Positions 10,401 through 22,600 of a stretch of DNA of 64,000 nt are shown here, one piece after another (the first letter of the stretch is position 1; the number at the start of each line of letters is the position of its first letter). Source of the stretch: Papio anubis (Eukaryota; Chordata; Mammalia; Primates; Cercopithecidae). The notes under the pieces are model-generated. The model made no database searches. It was not told where the DNA came from and worked only from the letters and a program-made list of their open reading frames with translations. Location: contig NC_044995.1 of assembly GCF_008728515.1 (NCBI RefSeq), positions 40,443,536 through 40,507,535 on the forward strand. Reading direction: 5' to 3'. The position numbers and the translations under genes are program-made.

Positions 10401-13400
10401 CGTTGGTCAGGCTGGTCTTAAACTCCTGACCTCAGGTGATCTGCCCACCTCGGCCTCCCAAATTGTTGGGATTACAGGCATGAGCCACGGCGCCCGGCCC
10501 TTTTATTTTATTTTTTTTAGTAACCTTCATGTTTATAATTTTTTTAAAAATCAGAAATATTTGATATAAAAAAATACCGAGTCCAAGCCGAAAGCAGAGG
10601 CTCCTGCTGGCAATCCCAGCACTTTAGGAGGCCAAGGCAGATGGATGGCTTGAGCCCAGGAGATTGAGACCAGTCTGGGCAACATGTTGAAATTTCGTGT
10701 CTACAAATAATTAGCAGAGCGTGGTGGTGACTGCCTATAGTCCCAGCTGCTTGGGAGGCTGAGGCAAGAGGATCATTTTAGCCTGGGAGGGTCAAGGCTG
10801 CAGTGAGCCGTGATTGTGCCACTGTACTCCAGCCTAGGTGACAGAGCGAGACGCTGCTTCAAAAAAAGAAAAAATACCCAGTCCATATTCAAATATTCAA
10901 ATCCCCCGCTTGCCCCTGAACCTGTTTTTTTGGACACTGGGTCTTCCTATTTTGCCTGGGCTGGGCTTGAACTCCTGACCCTCCCACCTCAGCCTCCTGA
11001 GTAGCTGGGACCACAGGTGCCTACCACCGCGCCCAGCCCTACATTTTTTTGACAGTTGTTTCTGGCCGGGTGTTGTGGCACGTGCCTATAGTCCCAGCTA
11101 CTTAGGATGCTGAGGTGGGAGGATCTCTTGACCGCGGAAAATCAAGGCTGCCGTGAGCTGTGAGCATGTCCCTACACTCCAGTCTAGGCGACAGAGCTGC
11201 GGGAAGGAGGAGTAGTTGTCTCTTCAAATTGAAATCCAAAGAAGATCTACTCAAGGCATTTGGTTGTTTGCTTCTCTCTCTCTTTTTCCTTTTTTTTTTT
11301 TTTTTTTTTTTTGAGATGGAGTCTCACTCTGTCGTCCAGGCTGGCGTACAATGGCGTGATCTCGGCTCACGGCAACCTCTGCCTCCTGGGTTCAAGTGAT
11401 TCTCCTGCCTCAGCCGCCTGAGTAGCTGAGATTACAGGTGCCCACCATCACGCCCAGCTAATTTTTGTATTTTTAGTAGTGAGGGGGTTTCGCCATGTTG
11501 GCCAGGCTGGTCTCGAACTCCTAACCTCTAGAGATCTGCCCACCTCGGCCTCCCAAAGTGTCAGGATTACAGACATGAGTCACCACCCCTGACTGGTTGT
11601 TTGTTCTTAAGTCTCTTTTATTCTGTAACAGATCCCCATTGCCTCTTGTTTGAAGCTGTTAGAGGGCAAAAAACATGGGTCATGTGTCCTGAGGTATGCC
11701 TCACACTCTTTTGGACTTACCTGTTTGCTTCCTCATAGTTTCATGTAGCATGTTTCTCTATCCCCATTATTGCTGTAACATTTAAAGGTTTGATTAGATG
11801 TAGGGGCATTTTTTTTCCAGTGACCACTTTTTTTTGAGCGGGAGACAGGTTCTTGCTCTGTCACCCAGGTTGGAATGCCATGGCATGATCACAGCTCACT
11901 GCAGCCTTGACCTCCTGGGCTCAAGAGATCCTCCCTCCTAAGCCTCTTGAGTAGGTGAGACTACAGGTGTGCATCAGGATGCGCAACTTAAAAATTTTTT
12001 TTTCTGTAGAGATGGGGTCTCACTATGCTGCCCCGGCTGGTCTCAAACTCCTGGTCTCAAGCAATCCTCCTACCTTAACCTCCAAAAGTGCTGGGATTAT
12101 AGGTGTGCCCAGCCCAGTACCCACTTCTAAAAACTAATATTTTGCAATGCCACTGGTCCTAATTCAAGAGGAAAGAGGTAATTACACAGATTTACAAAGA
12201 TTATTTTAAAATAATAGTATTGGGTGGGGCAGGGTGCGGTGGCTCATACCTGTAATCCCAGCACTTTGGGAAGCCGAGGCAGGGGGATCACCTGAGGTCA
12301 GGAGTTCGAGACCAGTCTGGCCAACATGGTAAAACCCCATCACTACTTAAAAAAAAAAAAAAATTAGCTGGGTGTAGTGGCACCTCCTGTAGTCTCAGCT
12401 ACTCAGGAGGCTGAGGCTGGAGAATCGCTTGAACCCTGGAGGCGGAGGTTGCTGTGAGCGGAGATCGAGCCACTGCACTCCAGCCTGGGCAACAGAGCAA
12501 GACTCCATCACAAAATAAATAAATAAAATCATAGTATGATGCCATAACTAGTACAAAGGAGGAGGAAAGTGAGAGTAATTTACACAGCAATAAACCATGT
12601 GTTCAGTGGGTAATGCTTGGGTATGCCCCACTGGGACACATGATGAGGTTGTCCCGTGTCTTTGCCTGTCCTAGCATCACAGTGTAGTGTCACAGTGCTT
12701 TGTACTGACAGCAACAAGCACCAACTAATGCAGGGGAGGACACTGGTGAGGCAAAGACAGCAACATAGGTGCTGGGGACATCATTTTCCAAACTTGTGAA
12801 CAACATTTGCAATTTGCAAACAAAACAAAGCCCAGACTTTCATGGTCCTTGCATTCTTGGAGCCAAAACAATTTGTGTTTATGAACAAAATAGTCAGGTT
12901 GTAGGTAGGTGCAGATTATTGCAAACAAGTTTTTCCTTTGTGTTTTTGGGTTTTTTTTGTTGTTGTTGTTTTGTTTTTTGAGATGGAGTCTCGCTCTGTC
13001 ACCCAGACTGGAGTGCAGTGGCATGTTCTCGGCTCACTGCAAGCTCTGCCTTCCGGGCCATTCTCCTGCCTCAGCCTCCCGGGTAGCTGGGACTACAGGC
13101 GCCCGCTACCACGCCTGGCTAATTTTTTCTATTTTTTAGTAGAGACAGGGTTTCACTGTGTTAGCCAGGATGGTCTCGATCTCCTGACCTTGTGATCCTC
13201 CCATCTTGGCCTCCCAAAGTGCTGGGATTACAGGCGTGAGCCACTGTGCCAGGGCCCTTCTTCCTTTCTTAAAGACAAATCAAGTGCAGTAGTGAGAAGT
13301 GGGGAAAAAAATAGAACAAGGAGTTCGATCTGCACCTGTGAACACTCAACTGAGATAAGTCACTACCTTGGTACCAGCCACAAACAGGTTATTCAAAGAC

Positions 13401-16400
13401 ACAAATGCCTGGAGAGACATTTGGAGGCTGGAGGGAACAATTCAAGATCCCAACTTCCAAAGTTTCCCTTAGGGGGCGCCACCATCAAAATCCACTATAT
13501 AAAATTATTCATATTTGTTGAGCGCTTTATAGTAATCTGGTATGCATGATCTTAAACAAAAACAAAAACGAAATCCACAGCCAGGTGCACTGGCTCACGC
13601 CCGCAATCTCAAAACTTTGGGAAGCCAAGAGGGAGGATCGCTTGAGCTCAGGTGTTTGAGACCAGCCTGGCAACATAATGAAACCCTGTCTGTACAAAAA
13701 ATAAAAAATTAGCTGGGTGTGTGCCCGTAGTTCCAGCAACTCAGGAGGCTGAGGCAGGAGGATCGCTGGAGCCCAAAAGGTTGAGGCTGCGGTGAACTGT
13801 GATTACACCACTGTACTCCAGCTTGTGTGACCCTGTTTCAAAGTGAGAGCCTGTTTCAAAAAGAAGACAGCTCACTCCTGCAATCCCAGAACTTTGGGAA
13901 GCCGAGGCAGGCAGATCACTTGAGGTCAGGAGTTCAAGACCAACCTGGCCAACATGGTGAAACCCTGTCTCTACAAAAATACAAAAGTTAGCTGGGCGTG
14001 GTGGCTCTTGCCTGTAATCCCAGCTACTTGGGAGACTGAGGCAGGAGAATTGGTTGAACCCCGGAGGCAGAGGTTGCAGTGAGCCAAGATCGCACCATTG
14101 CACTCCAGCCTGGGAGACAGAGTCAGACTCCATTCAAAAAAAAAAAAAAAAAAAAAAATCACACAGAGAGGTTAAAACACATGCTTTACACAGCAAACTA
14201 GTGGACAAGTTTGCATTTGAGTTTGAGACTTTCTGACAATAGCCTTCCCTGAACCAGGAAGTCATATCACCTCTTTCCAAAAAAAGAGGTCAGAATAATC
14301 TTATCCTAATACATATTCAAAATCACAAAGCTTTATTTTCTTATTTGGCCTTTGAGTACCTGGCTTCAAATCCCTGACCTGCCATTCACTGGAGGTGTGA
14401 CAAATTGTTCTTTGCCTCCCTTTCCTTAACTGTAAAAGCTGGATAAATAACAGTACCTCCCTCACTGGACTGGTGTGGTGAGTTACTGAATAAATCCACA
14501 CTAGCTGCTTAGTGAACATTACTGTTGCTGTTACATCTAAAAACATTCAGGGCCGGGCGTGGTGGCTCACACCTGTAATCCCAGCACTTTGGGATGCCCA
14601 GGTGGACAGATCACTTCAAGTCAGGAATTTGAGACCAGCCTGGCCAACATGGTGAAAGCTTGTCTCTATTAAAAATACTAAAATTAGCCGGGCATGGTGG
14701 CACATGCCTGTAATCCCAGCTACTCGGAAGGCTGAGGCAGGAGAATCACTTGAACCCAGGAGGCTGAGGTTGCAGTGAGCTTAGATTGTGCCATTGCACT
14801 CCAGCCTGGGCAACAGAGTAAGACTGTCACAGAAAAAAAAAAAAAAAAAAAAAAATTCAGAGAGTTCTCCGTTTTACAAATGAGGAAAGTGAGGCTCAGA
14901 GAGGGACAGGGACTTGCCCAAGGTCACACAGCCAGTCTTGGATTCAAACTTGAGAGTTTGTAACCCTTTCTAATGATCAGGACCTCCCAGAGTTGCCCAA
15001 ACTTCTGACCCAGACTCTGCAGAGGCCTGCGCGGAGGAAGAGGAAGGACTCATGCCGCAAGCTCCCCAGCTCCTGGACTTCAACGTGGACGAGGTGGCCG
15101 AGCAGCTGACCCTCATGGACTTGGTGAGGATCCCGGACTGGGTCGGGATGAGCCACAGTGAGGGGACAGGTTCTGCTAAGCACCAATCCCACACCCCTCC
15201 CCCGGCCCAGGAGCTCTTCTCCAAGGTGAGGCCCTACGAGTGCCTGGGCTCCGTGTGGTCGCAGAGGGACCGGCCCGGGGCTGCAGGCGCCTCCCCCACT
15301 GTGCGCGCCACCGTGGCCCAGTTCAACACAGTGACCGGCTGTGTGCTGGGTTCCGTGCTCGGAGCGCCGGGCTTGACCGCCCCGCAGAGGGCGCAACGGC
15401 TGGAGAAGTGGATCCGCATCGCCCAGGTGTGTTGGGGGCGCGGGGAGGGGATGCAGGGGCGGGCCCTGGGGCAAGAAGAAACGAGGGCTCGGGAGAGAGA
15501 CAGGGGCGTGTCTAGGCGAGGGAGGGAAGGGGGTGGAAAGTTGATGCCTAGGGTAAGACTTGGGTTCAGGGAGGAGGCTCTGGGTCCTGCAGAGAGGCTG
15601 CGGGCACGACTAGGTCCCAAGGGAGCTGGGAGAAGTAGGGAGCCCGGACCCGAGAAGTCAAGATCGGAGGTAGGGGCTGGAGGGGCAGCTAGGGGAGGGG
15701 CTGGAGCCCGAGGGAGGAGGGAGGAAGGGACTCCCAGGGCATGAGTGGGAGTCTTAGTAGCTTGTCCGTGAGACAAGACCCAGGTGTTCGATCTGGCGTC
15801 ACAAGTCACGGGATCAGGCCGGGCGCAGTGACTCACTCCTGTAATCCCAACCCTCTGGGGAGAGGGAGGATCGCTTGAACCCTAGAGTTTGAGACCAGAC
15901 TAGGCAACATAGTGAGACCAATGTTTCTTAACAAACAAAAAAATAATAATAAAAATTAGACTTACAGGCCTGGCGCAGTGGCTCACGCCTGTAATCCCAG
16001 CACTTTGGGAGGCCGAGGCGGGCGGATCACGAGGTCAGGAGGTCGAGATTATCCTGGCTAACACGGTGAAACCCCGTCTCTACTAAAAAATACAAAAAAA
16101 ATTAGCCGGGCGTGGTGGCGGGCTCCTGTGGTCCCAGCTACTCGGGAGGCTGAGACTGAGACTGGCCCGAACCCGGGAGGCGGAGCTTGCAGTGAGCGGA
16201 GACTGAACTCCAGCCTGGGCGACAGAGCGAGACCCCGTCTCAAAAAAAAAAAAAAAAAAATTAGACTTACAAAAAAAAAAAATTCGCCTGGTGTGGTGGT
16301 GTGCCTCTGTCATCCCAGCTACTTGGGAGGCTGAGGCAGGATAATCGCTTGAACCTGGGAGGCGGAGGTTGCAGTGAGCCGAGATCGGGCCATTGCATTC

Positions 16401-16614
16401 CAGCCTGGAGGATAAAGCGGGACTCTGTCTAAAAAATGAAAAATAAAATTAAATAAAAATAAAATAAAAATTAGCCGTACACGATGGCAAGCTCCTGTAG
16501 TCCCAGCTACTGAGGCAGGAGGCTGAGGCATGTGGATCGCTTAAGCCCAGGAGTTCGAGGCTGCCAGTGAGTTATGATCGAGCCACTGCACTCCAGCCTG
16601 CCAAAGACCCTATC

Positions 16615-16648
<34 letters not shown>

Positions 16649-19600
16649 CAAAGAAGTTTCAGGATGAAAGGTGGATAATGCCTGGGTCTGACCTGCGTCC
16701 CCACCGCCTGGCAGCGCTGCCGAGAACTGCGGAACTTCTCCTCCTTGCGCGCCATCCTGTCCGCCCTGCAATCTAACCCCATCTACCGGCTCAAGCGCAG
16801 CTGGGGGGCCGTAAGCCGGTGAGCTGGGGCGGGACCTCTTCCCCACCCCATCCCAGGTCTGACCCTTCCAAGCCACTGACCCCTGACCACCCTTTTCCTG
16901 TCCTCCCAGGGAACCGCTATCTACTTTCAGGAAACTTTCGCAGATTTTCTCCGATGAGAACAACCACCTCAGCAGTAGAGAGATTCTTTTCCAGGTAGAG
17001 ATGGATGCAGACCCTGGGGATTTTAGGCCCAGGAAGTTGGGGGAGGGACTTGGGGCCCGGCAGGGAGAATCGCCCTGCTGTGGTCAGAACACTCTGTCCT
17101 TCCCTACCGCTCAGCAATGACCTTACCCTTGTCCCTGGCGGATTGCACGTTTTTCTTTCCTTTACTTCCTGCATTGTAGTTCACAGTCAGTGACTGCCCT
17201 ATTTATTCACTCAGCAAAACACAAGAAAGCACAAAGAAAAGGTTACTTAAGGCCAGAGTCATAGCACAGGGTGGGAACAAAAAAAAAAAAAAATGTTCTG
17301 AGAACTTTACCTTGATAAGCAAAACTAAAAAATGTGTGTCAAAAGTCTGGCTTATTTATAAGCAAGATTTAGATTCTCATTGCAATCAGGCAGTGGTTTT
17401 TACAGTGAATCTAGAATAGATGCTTGGGGCCGGGCGCGGTGGCTCAAGCCTGTAATCCCAGCACTTTGGGAGGCCGAGGCGGGCGGATCACGAGGTCAGG
17501 AGATCGAGACTATCCTGGCTAACACGGTGAAACCCCGTCTCTACGAAAAATACAAGAAAAAATTAGCCGGGCGAGGTGGCGTGCGCCTGTAGTCCCAGCT
17601 ACTCAGGAGGCTGAGGCAGGAGAATGGCGTGAACCCAGCGGGGCGGAGCTTGCAGTGAGCTGAGATCGCGCCACTGCACTCCAGCCTGGGGCACAGAGCA
17701 AGACTCCGTCTCCAAAAAAAAAAAAAAAAAAAAAAGAATAGATACTTGGGCCTGGAACATTCTCCACCCATCAAGGTGTGCATGCAACTTGCTCACTCAC
17801 CTCCTTCTGGTCTCTGATCAAATGTCCCTGCCTCTGAGAGGCCTTCCCAGCCTCCATCATCCCCAAAACCACACATCTGGTTTTTTGTTGTTGTTGTCGT
17901 CATTGGTTCTTTTTTGTTTCTTTGTATTGAGATGGAGTCTCACTCTGTCACCCAGACTGGAATGCAGTGGCATGATCTTGGCTCACTGCAACCTCCACCT
18001 CTCAGGATCAAGCAATTCTCTCTGCTTCAGCCTCCCAAGTAGCTAAGATTACAGGCACCCGCCACCACGCCTGGCTAATTTTTGTATTTGGTAGAGAGGG
18101 GGTTTTGTCATGTTGGCCAGGGTGGTCTTGAATTCCTGACCTGAGGTGATCCACCTGCCTTGGCTTCCCAAAGTGCTGGCATTACAGGTGTGAGCCATCA
18201 CTCTCAGCCAAATTTTGCCTTTTTTGTTCACTGTTGCCTGCCCGACACCTAGAACAACACATGAGCTGGGCTCTGTGGCTCACGCCTATAATCCCAGCAC
18301 TTGGGAGGCCGAGGTGAGAGGATCACTTGAGCCCAGGAGTTCGAGACCAACCTGGGCAACATGGCAAAACCCCATCTCTGCAAACAAGTACAAAAATTAG
18401 CTGGGCGTTGGTGGTGCACACCTGTAGTCCCAGCTACTCAGGAGGCTGAGGTGGGAGGATCGCTTGAACTTGGGCTGTCGAGGCTTCAGTGAGCCAAGAT
18501 CATGCCACTACACTCCAGCCTGAGTGACAAAGTGAGACTCCATCTCAAAATAAAATAAAATAAAAAGTAAATAAACAACAGCAAATTCAGGATACCCAGG
18601 AGATCCTTGGCAGGCCTGTGCCATCCAGCTGCAGACAAGGATTCTCTCCTTGTTAAGGCCAACCCTGGGGGCCACCACCCCTACAAGCCCCACCTCTTAT
18701 GGGGGAGCCCTCTCCCTGCTGTTTGTCACCTCTCTACCCCCAGCCAAGGTGGTCTGGCTTCTAGAATGGGCCTTCACCACTGGCTTCTTCTTTTTTTTTT
18801 TTTTTTGAGATGTTTTGGTCTTGTTGCCCAAGTTGGAGTGCAATGGTGCGATCTCGGCTCACTGCAACCTCCGCCTCCCGGGTTCAAACGATTCTCCTGC
18901 CTCAGCCTCCCAAGTAGCTGGAATTACAGAAACAAGCTACCATGCCCAGCTAGTTTTTAGTAGAAACAGGGTTTCACTCTGTTAGCCAAGCTGGTCTCAA
19001 ACTCCTTACCTCATGTGATCCGCCAGCCTCAGCCTTCAAAAGTGCTGGGATTACAGGCGTGAGCCACCATGTCCGGCCTTTGAAAAATAGTTTTTTTTTT
19101 GAGAGGGAGTCTTGCTCTGTCGCCCAGGCTGGAGTGCAGTGGTGCGATCTCGGCTCACTGCAGCCTCTGCTTCCCAGGATCAAGCTATCCTTCTGCCTCA
19201 GCCTCCCAAGTAGCTGGGACTACAGGCGTGAGCCACCAAACCTGGCTAATTTTTGTATTTTTAGTAGAGACAGGGTTTCACCATATTGGTCAGGGTGGTC
19301 TCAAACTCCTGACCTTACATGATTTGCTTGCCTTGGCCTCCCACAGTGCTGGGATTATAGGCCTGAGCCATCACGCCTGGCCTACCACTGGCTTTTGATT
19401 ACTCAAAGCACGAAGGGTACATATAATGGGTCTGCAGGCATCCTCCCTGAGGAATTGTCCCAGGAGACCCCAGGCCTGCTCAGTTTTTCTCTTCCCCCAG
19501 GAGGAGGCCACTGAGGGATCCCAAAAAGAGGACAACACCCCAGGCAGCCTGCCCTCGGTGAGTGATTACAGTTTGGGATGGGGACAAGTGGGATCTTCAG

Positions 19601-22600
19601 GGTGGGGCGTGGAGGTTGATGGGATCAGTTATGGCCCTGAGTGACTGGAGCTTTGGGGGCCGCAGAAACCACCCCCAGGCCCTGTCCCCTACCTTGGCAC
19701 CTTCCTCACGGACCTGGTTATGCTGGACACAGCCCTGCCGGATATGTTGGAGGTCTGATCCCTGACCCTTGACCCCGACCCCAGCTCCACTTGCCCCGAT
19801 ATCCACCCTTGAATCCTACCTGTACTCCTGACACCGCCCCACAGTGGGGCTCCTGACATCCCAGCCCCTGACCTTGACCCTTGACCCTGGGTGCTGCAGT
19901 TCAGACATACTTTGCCCCCAGGGGGATCTCATTAACTTTGAGAAGAGGAGGAAGGTGAGTGGAGGCTACAGGGGGTGTGGGGGTGGTGCCTGAAGGTGGG
20001 GTGGGGGTGGGCCAGGGGTAGAGTCTCAGAGGCTCATCCCCCAGGAGTGGGAGATCCTGGCCCGCATCCAGCAGCTGCAGAGGCGCTGTCAGAGCTACAC
20101 CCTGAGCCCCCACCCGCCCATCCTGGCTGCCCTGCATGCCCAGCGCCAGCTCAGTGAGGAGCAGAGGTGACCACCCTGTAGCCTGTCCTGGCCCCACCCC
20201 AGCCGATCCTGGTCATGAACTGGATTCCACCCATTCCGTACACACCTCCAGCTCCTCCCAAGACCCCCTCTTGAGCCCTGACCCCCCTACAACCTGTGAC
20301 CTTGCAGTATCTCCAGCCGAATCAAATAGACTGGGCCTGGTGGTTCACACGTGTAATCCTAGCACTTGGGAGGCCAAGGTGGGTGGATCGCTTGAGCCCA
20401 GGAGTTTGAGACCAGCCTGGGCAACATGGTGAAACCCCATCTCTACAAAAAAATACAAAAATTAGCTGAACGTGGTGTTGAGTGCCATTGGTCCCAGCTA
20501 CTTGGGAGGCTGAGGTGGGAGGATCACTGGAGCCTGGGAGGCGGAGGTTGGAGTAAGCCAGAATCACACCACTGCAGCTCCAGTCTAGGTAACAGAGTAA
20601 GACCCTGTCTCAAAAAAAAAAGAAAAAGAAAAAGTCACAATTGATCTCTCATCTCAATTTTGACCCCATCTGATTTTCTGACCTCAACTTTAGCATATTC
20701 AGCTGGTCATTCAACTCAACTGTCCCAAGTGTTGACTTCCCCATGTTTGGTCCTATCTGACCCATGACCCCTCATCTGAATCTGACTCTGACCCCAACCC
20801 TTGATCCTCAGTTCTGAGTAACTGTCTCCAACTTTCATGTTTATTTGTCCAACTTGACTATCACAACTGTGTACTTTCTTTCTATATAACTGTGACCCTA
20901 ACCATTGACCCCAGTGGTGACCAGACCCCAGTCTGACCCTGACTTTATTTTTTTATTTTATTTATTTATTTTTGAAACAGACTCTCACTCTGTTGCCCAG
21001 GCTGGAGTGCAGTGGCACGATCTTGGCTCACTGCAGCCTCCGCCTCCCAGGTTCAAGCAATTCTCCTGCCTCATCCTCCCGAGTAGCCGCAATTATAGGC
21101 GCAATCGACCACACCCGGCTAATTTTTTGCATTTTGAGTACGGATGGGATTTCACTATATTGGCCAGGCTGGTTTCGAACTCCTGACCCAAAGCAATCCT
21201 CTCGCCTCGGCCTCCCAAAGTGGTAGGATTACAGGCGTGAGCCACCACACCCGGTCCTGACCCTGACTTTAATCCTGACCCAATTTGATTCCTTAGTGCC
21301 ACCCTGTGAATCTCTTTGTGACCTCTTGACCAGCCATCCTGTCCCATCTCTGATAAGACCTTGATGCTTAATGACCCTCATTTACCACCCTGACCCTGAC
21401 ATGTGGGATGCCACCTCTGGCTGCTCCCTCTTACACCCCAAACCCACCTCCCAACTGATTCTAACTCTTATCTCTCCATCCCCTGTATTTCCTGCCCCCA
21501 CCACCTCATCCACATGTTGATCCCCTCAGCTACCGGCTCTCCCGGGTCATTGAGCCACCAGCTGCCTCTTGCCCCAGCTCCCCACGAATCCAACGGCGGA
21601 TCAGCCTCACCAAGCGTCTCAGTGCGTGAGTTTCAGGGTGTGTGTGTGGGGAGTGATGTGGGCAGATATCAGCAGGGGCTGCTCCTGCCTTAGCTTCATC
21701 CCCTGTCCCCCTCCTTAGGAAGCTTTCCCGAGAGAAAAGCTCATTCCCTAGTTGGAGTCCCGGGAACCCCTCATCCCCCACCTCCAGGTGAGCATTCTGC
21801 TTGGTGATGGGACCAGGGACCGTGGGATCAGGAGTCAGCACAGCCACCCCACCTCGGCCTCTGCATCTCCCCCAGTGTGTCCCCAGGGTCTCCCCCCTCA
21901 AGTCCCAGAAGCAGAGATGCTCCTGCTGGCAGTCCCCCGGCCTCTCCAGGGCCCCAGGGCCCCAGCACCAAGGTACCAAGACAGCTTGTGTGTGCATACG
22001 GGCCTGTGGGCACCCAGGCTCTGTGTGTGTGTGTGTGCGTGTGTGTGCATGCACATGTGTACACACAGGATTGTGGGGCCAGGAGTGTACACAGGAGACA
22101 CACTGAGCACCTGGGTTATCCATCCAGGGCACTGCGTGCATCTGCATGGCCCTGTCTGGGTGATCACTCATCAATCTGACTCGTACTCAGATCTGGACCT
22201 GTGTAACTGCTTACCCATGGGGCATCTAGGGTGCAATCACATCACGCCCCCTTTTTATTTGAAACAGGGCCTTCTAGCTCTGTCACCCAAGCTGAAGTGC
22301 AGTGGTGCAATCTCAGCTCACCGCAACTTCCACCCCTCCCCCAGGCTCAAGCGATCCTTCCACCTCAGTCTCCCAAGTAGCTAGGACCACAGGTGTGCAC
22401 CACCATGCCCTGCTATTTTTTGTCTTTAGTAGAGATGAGGTCTCGCCATGTTGCCTAGGGGGATTTCGAACTCCTGAGCTCAAACAATCCACTCACCTTG
22501 GCCTTCCAAAGTGTTGGGATTACAGGCGTGAGCCACCGCACCCAGCCTACACTTTTTTGAGGACATGTATGTCCCTAAGAATCTGCATACCATGCCAGAC

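Larger units (their letters stand above)
9955..12970 (+). repeat. Old L1 (L1M-type) 3' end, broken up by Alus
   Basis: The unique DNA between Alus reads like the 3' region of an ancient L1: GGAGAGAATAGTATAACGAAC and TTTTAAAACAAATCCCAGGC near 10040-10150, CAGTCCATATTCAAATATTC near 10880, TTAAGTCTCTTTTATTCTG near 11610, and GGGACACATGATGAGG near 12630. The subfamily is not resolved. The 12730-12970 portion matches nothing I recognise. Confidence 0.55.
19743..21528 (+). repeat. Degenerate TGACCY-rich array in RGL3 introns 11-13
   Basis: Outside exons and Alus, the introns are littered with TGACCC, TGACCT and TGACTT words, often 6-20 bp apart, at 19743-19900, 20640-20945 and 21250-21400. TGACCTTGA at 19869-19877 is the reverse of TCAAGGTCA. 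Confidence 0.6.

Noticed and set aside
12769..13024. Possible processed pseudogene in RGL3 intron 5
   Set aside because: Both strands give short open stretches, but I recognise no parent protein and see no poly(A) tail with flanking duplication; left as unassigned or L1-derived.
15234..15836. 200-codon antisense open frame over RGL3 exon 7
   Set aside because: Shadow of the GC-rich exon and intron on the other strand; no domain and no promoter.
21530..22174. 214-codon antisense open frame over RGL3 exons 14-16
   Set aside because: Opposite-strand reading of Pro/Ser-rich coding DNA and a TG repeat; product is unlike any family.
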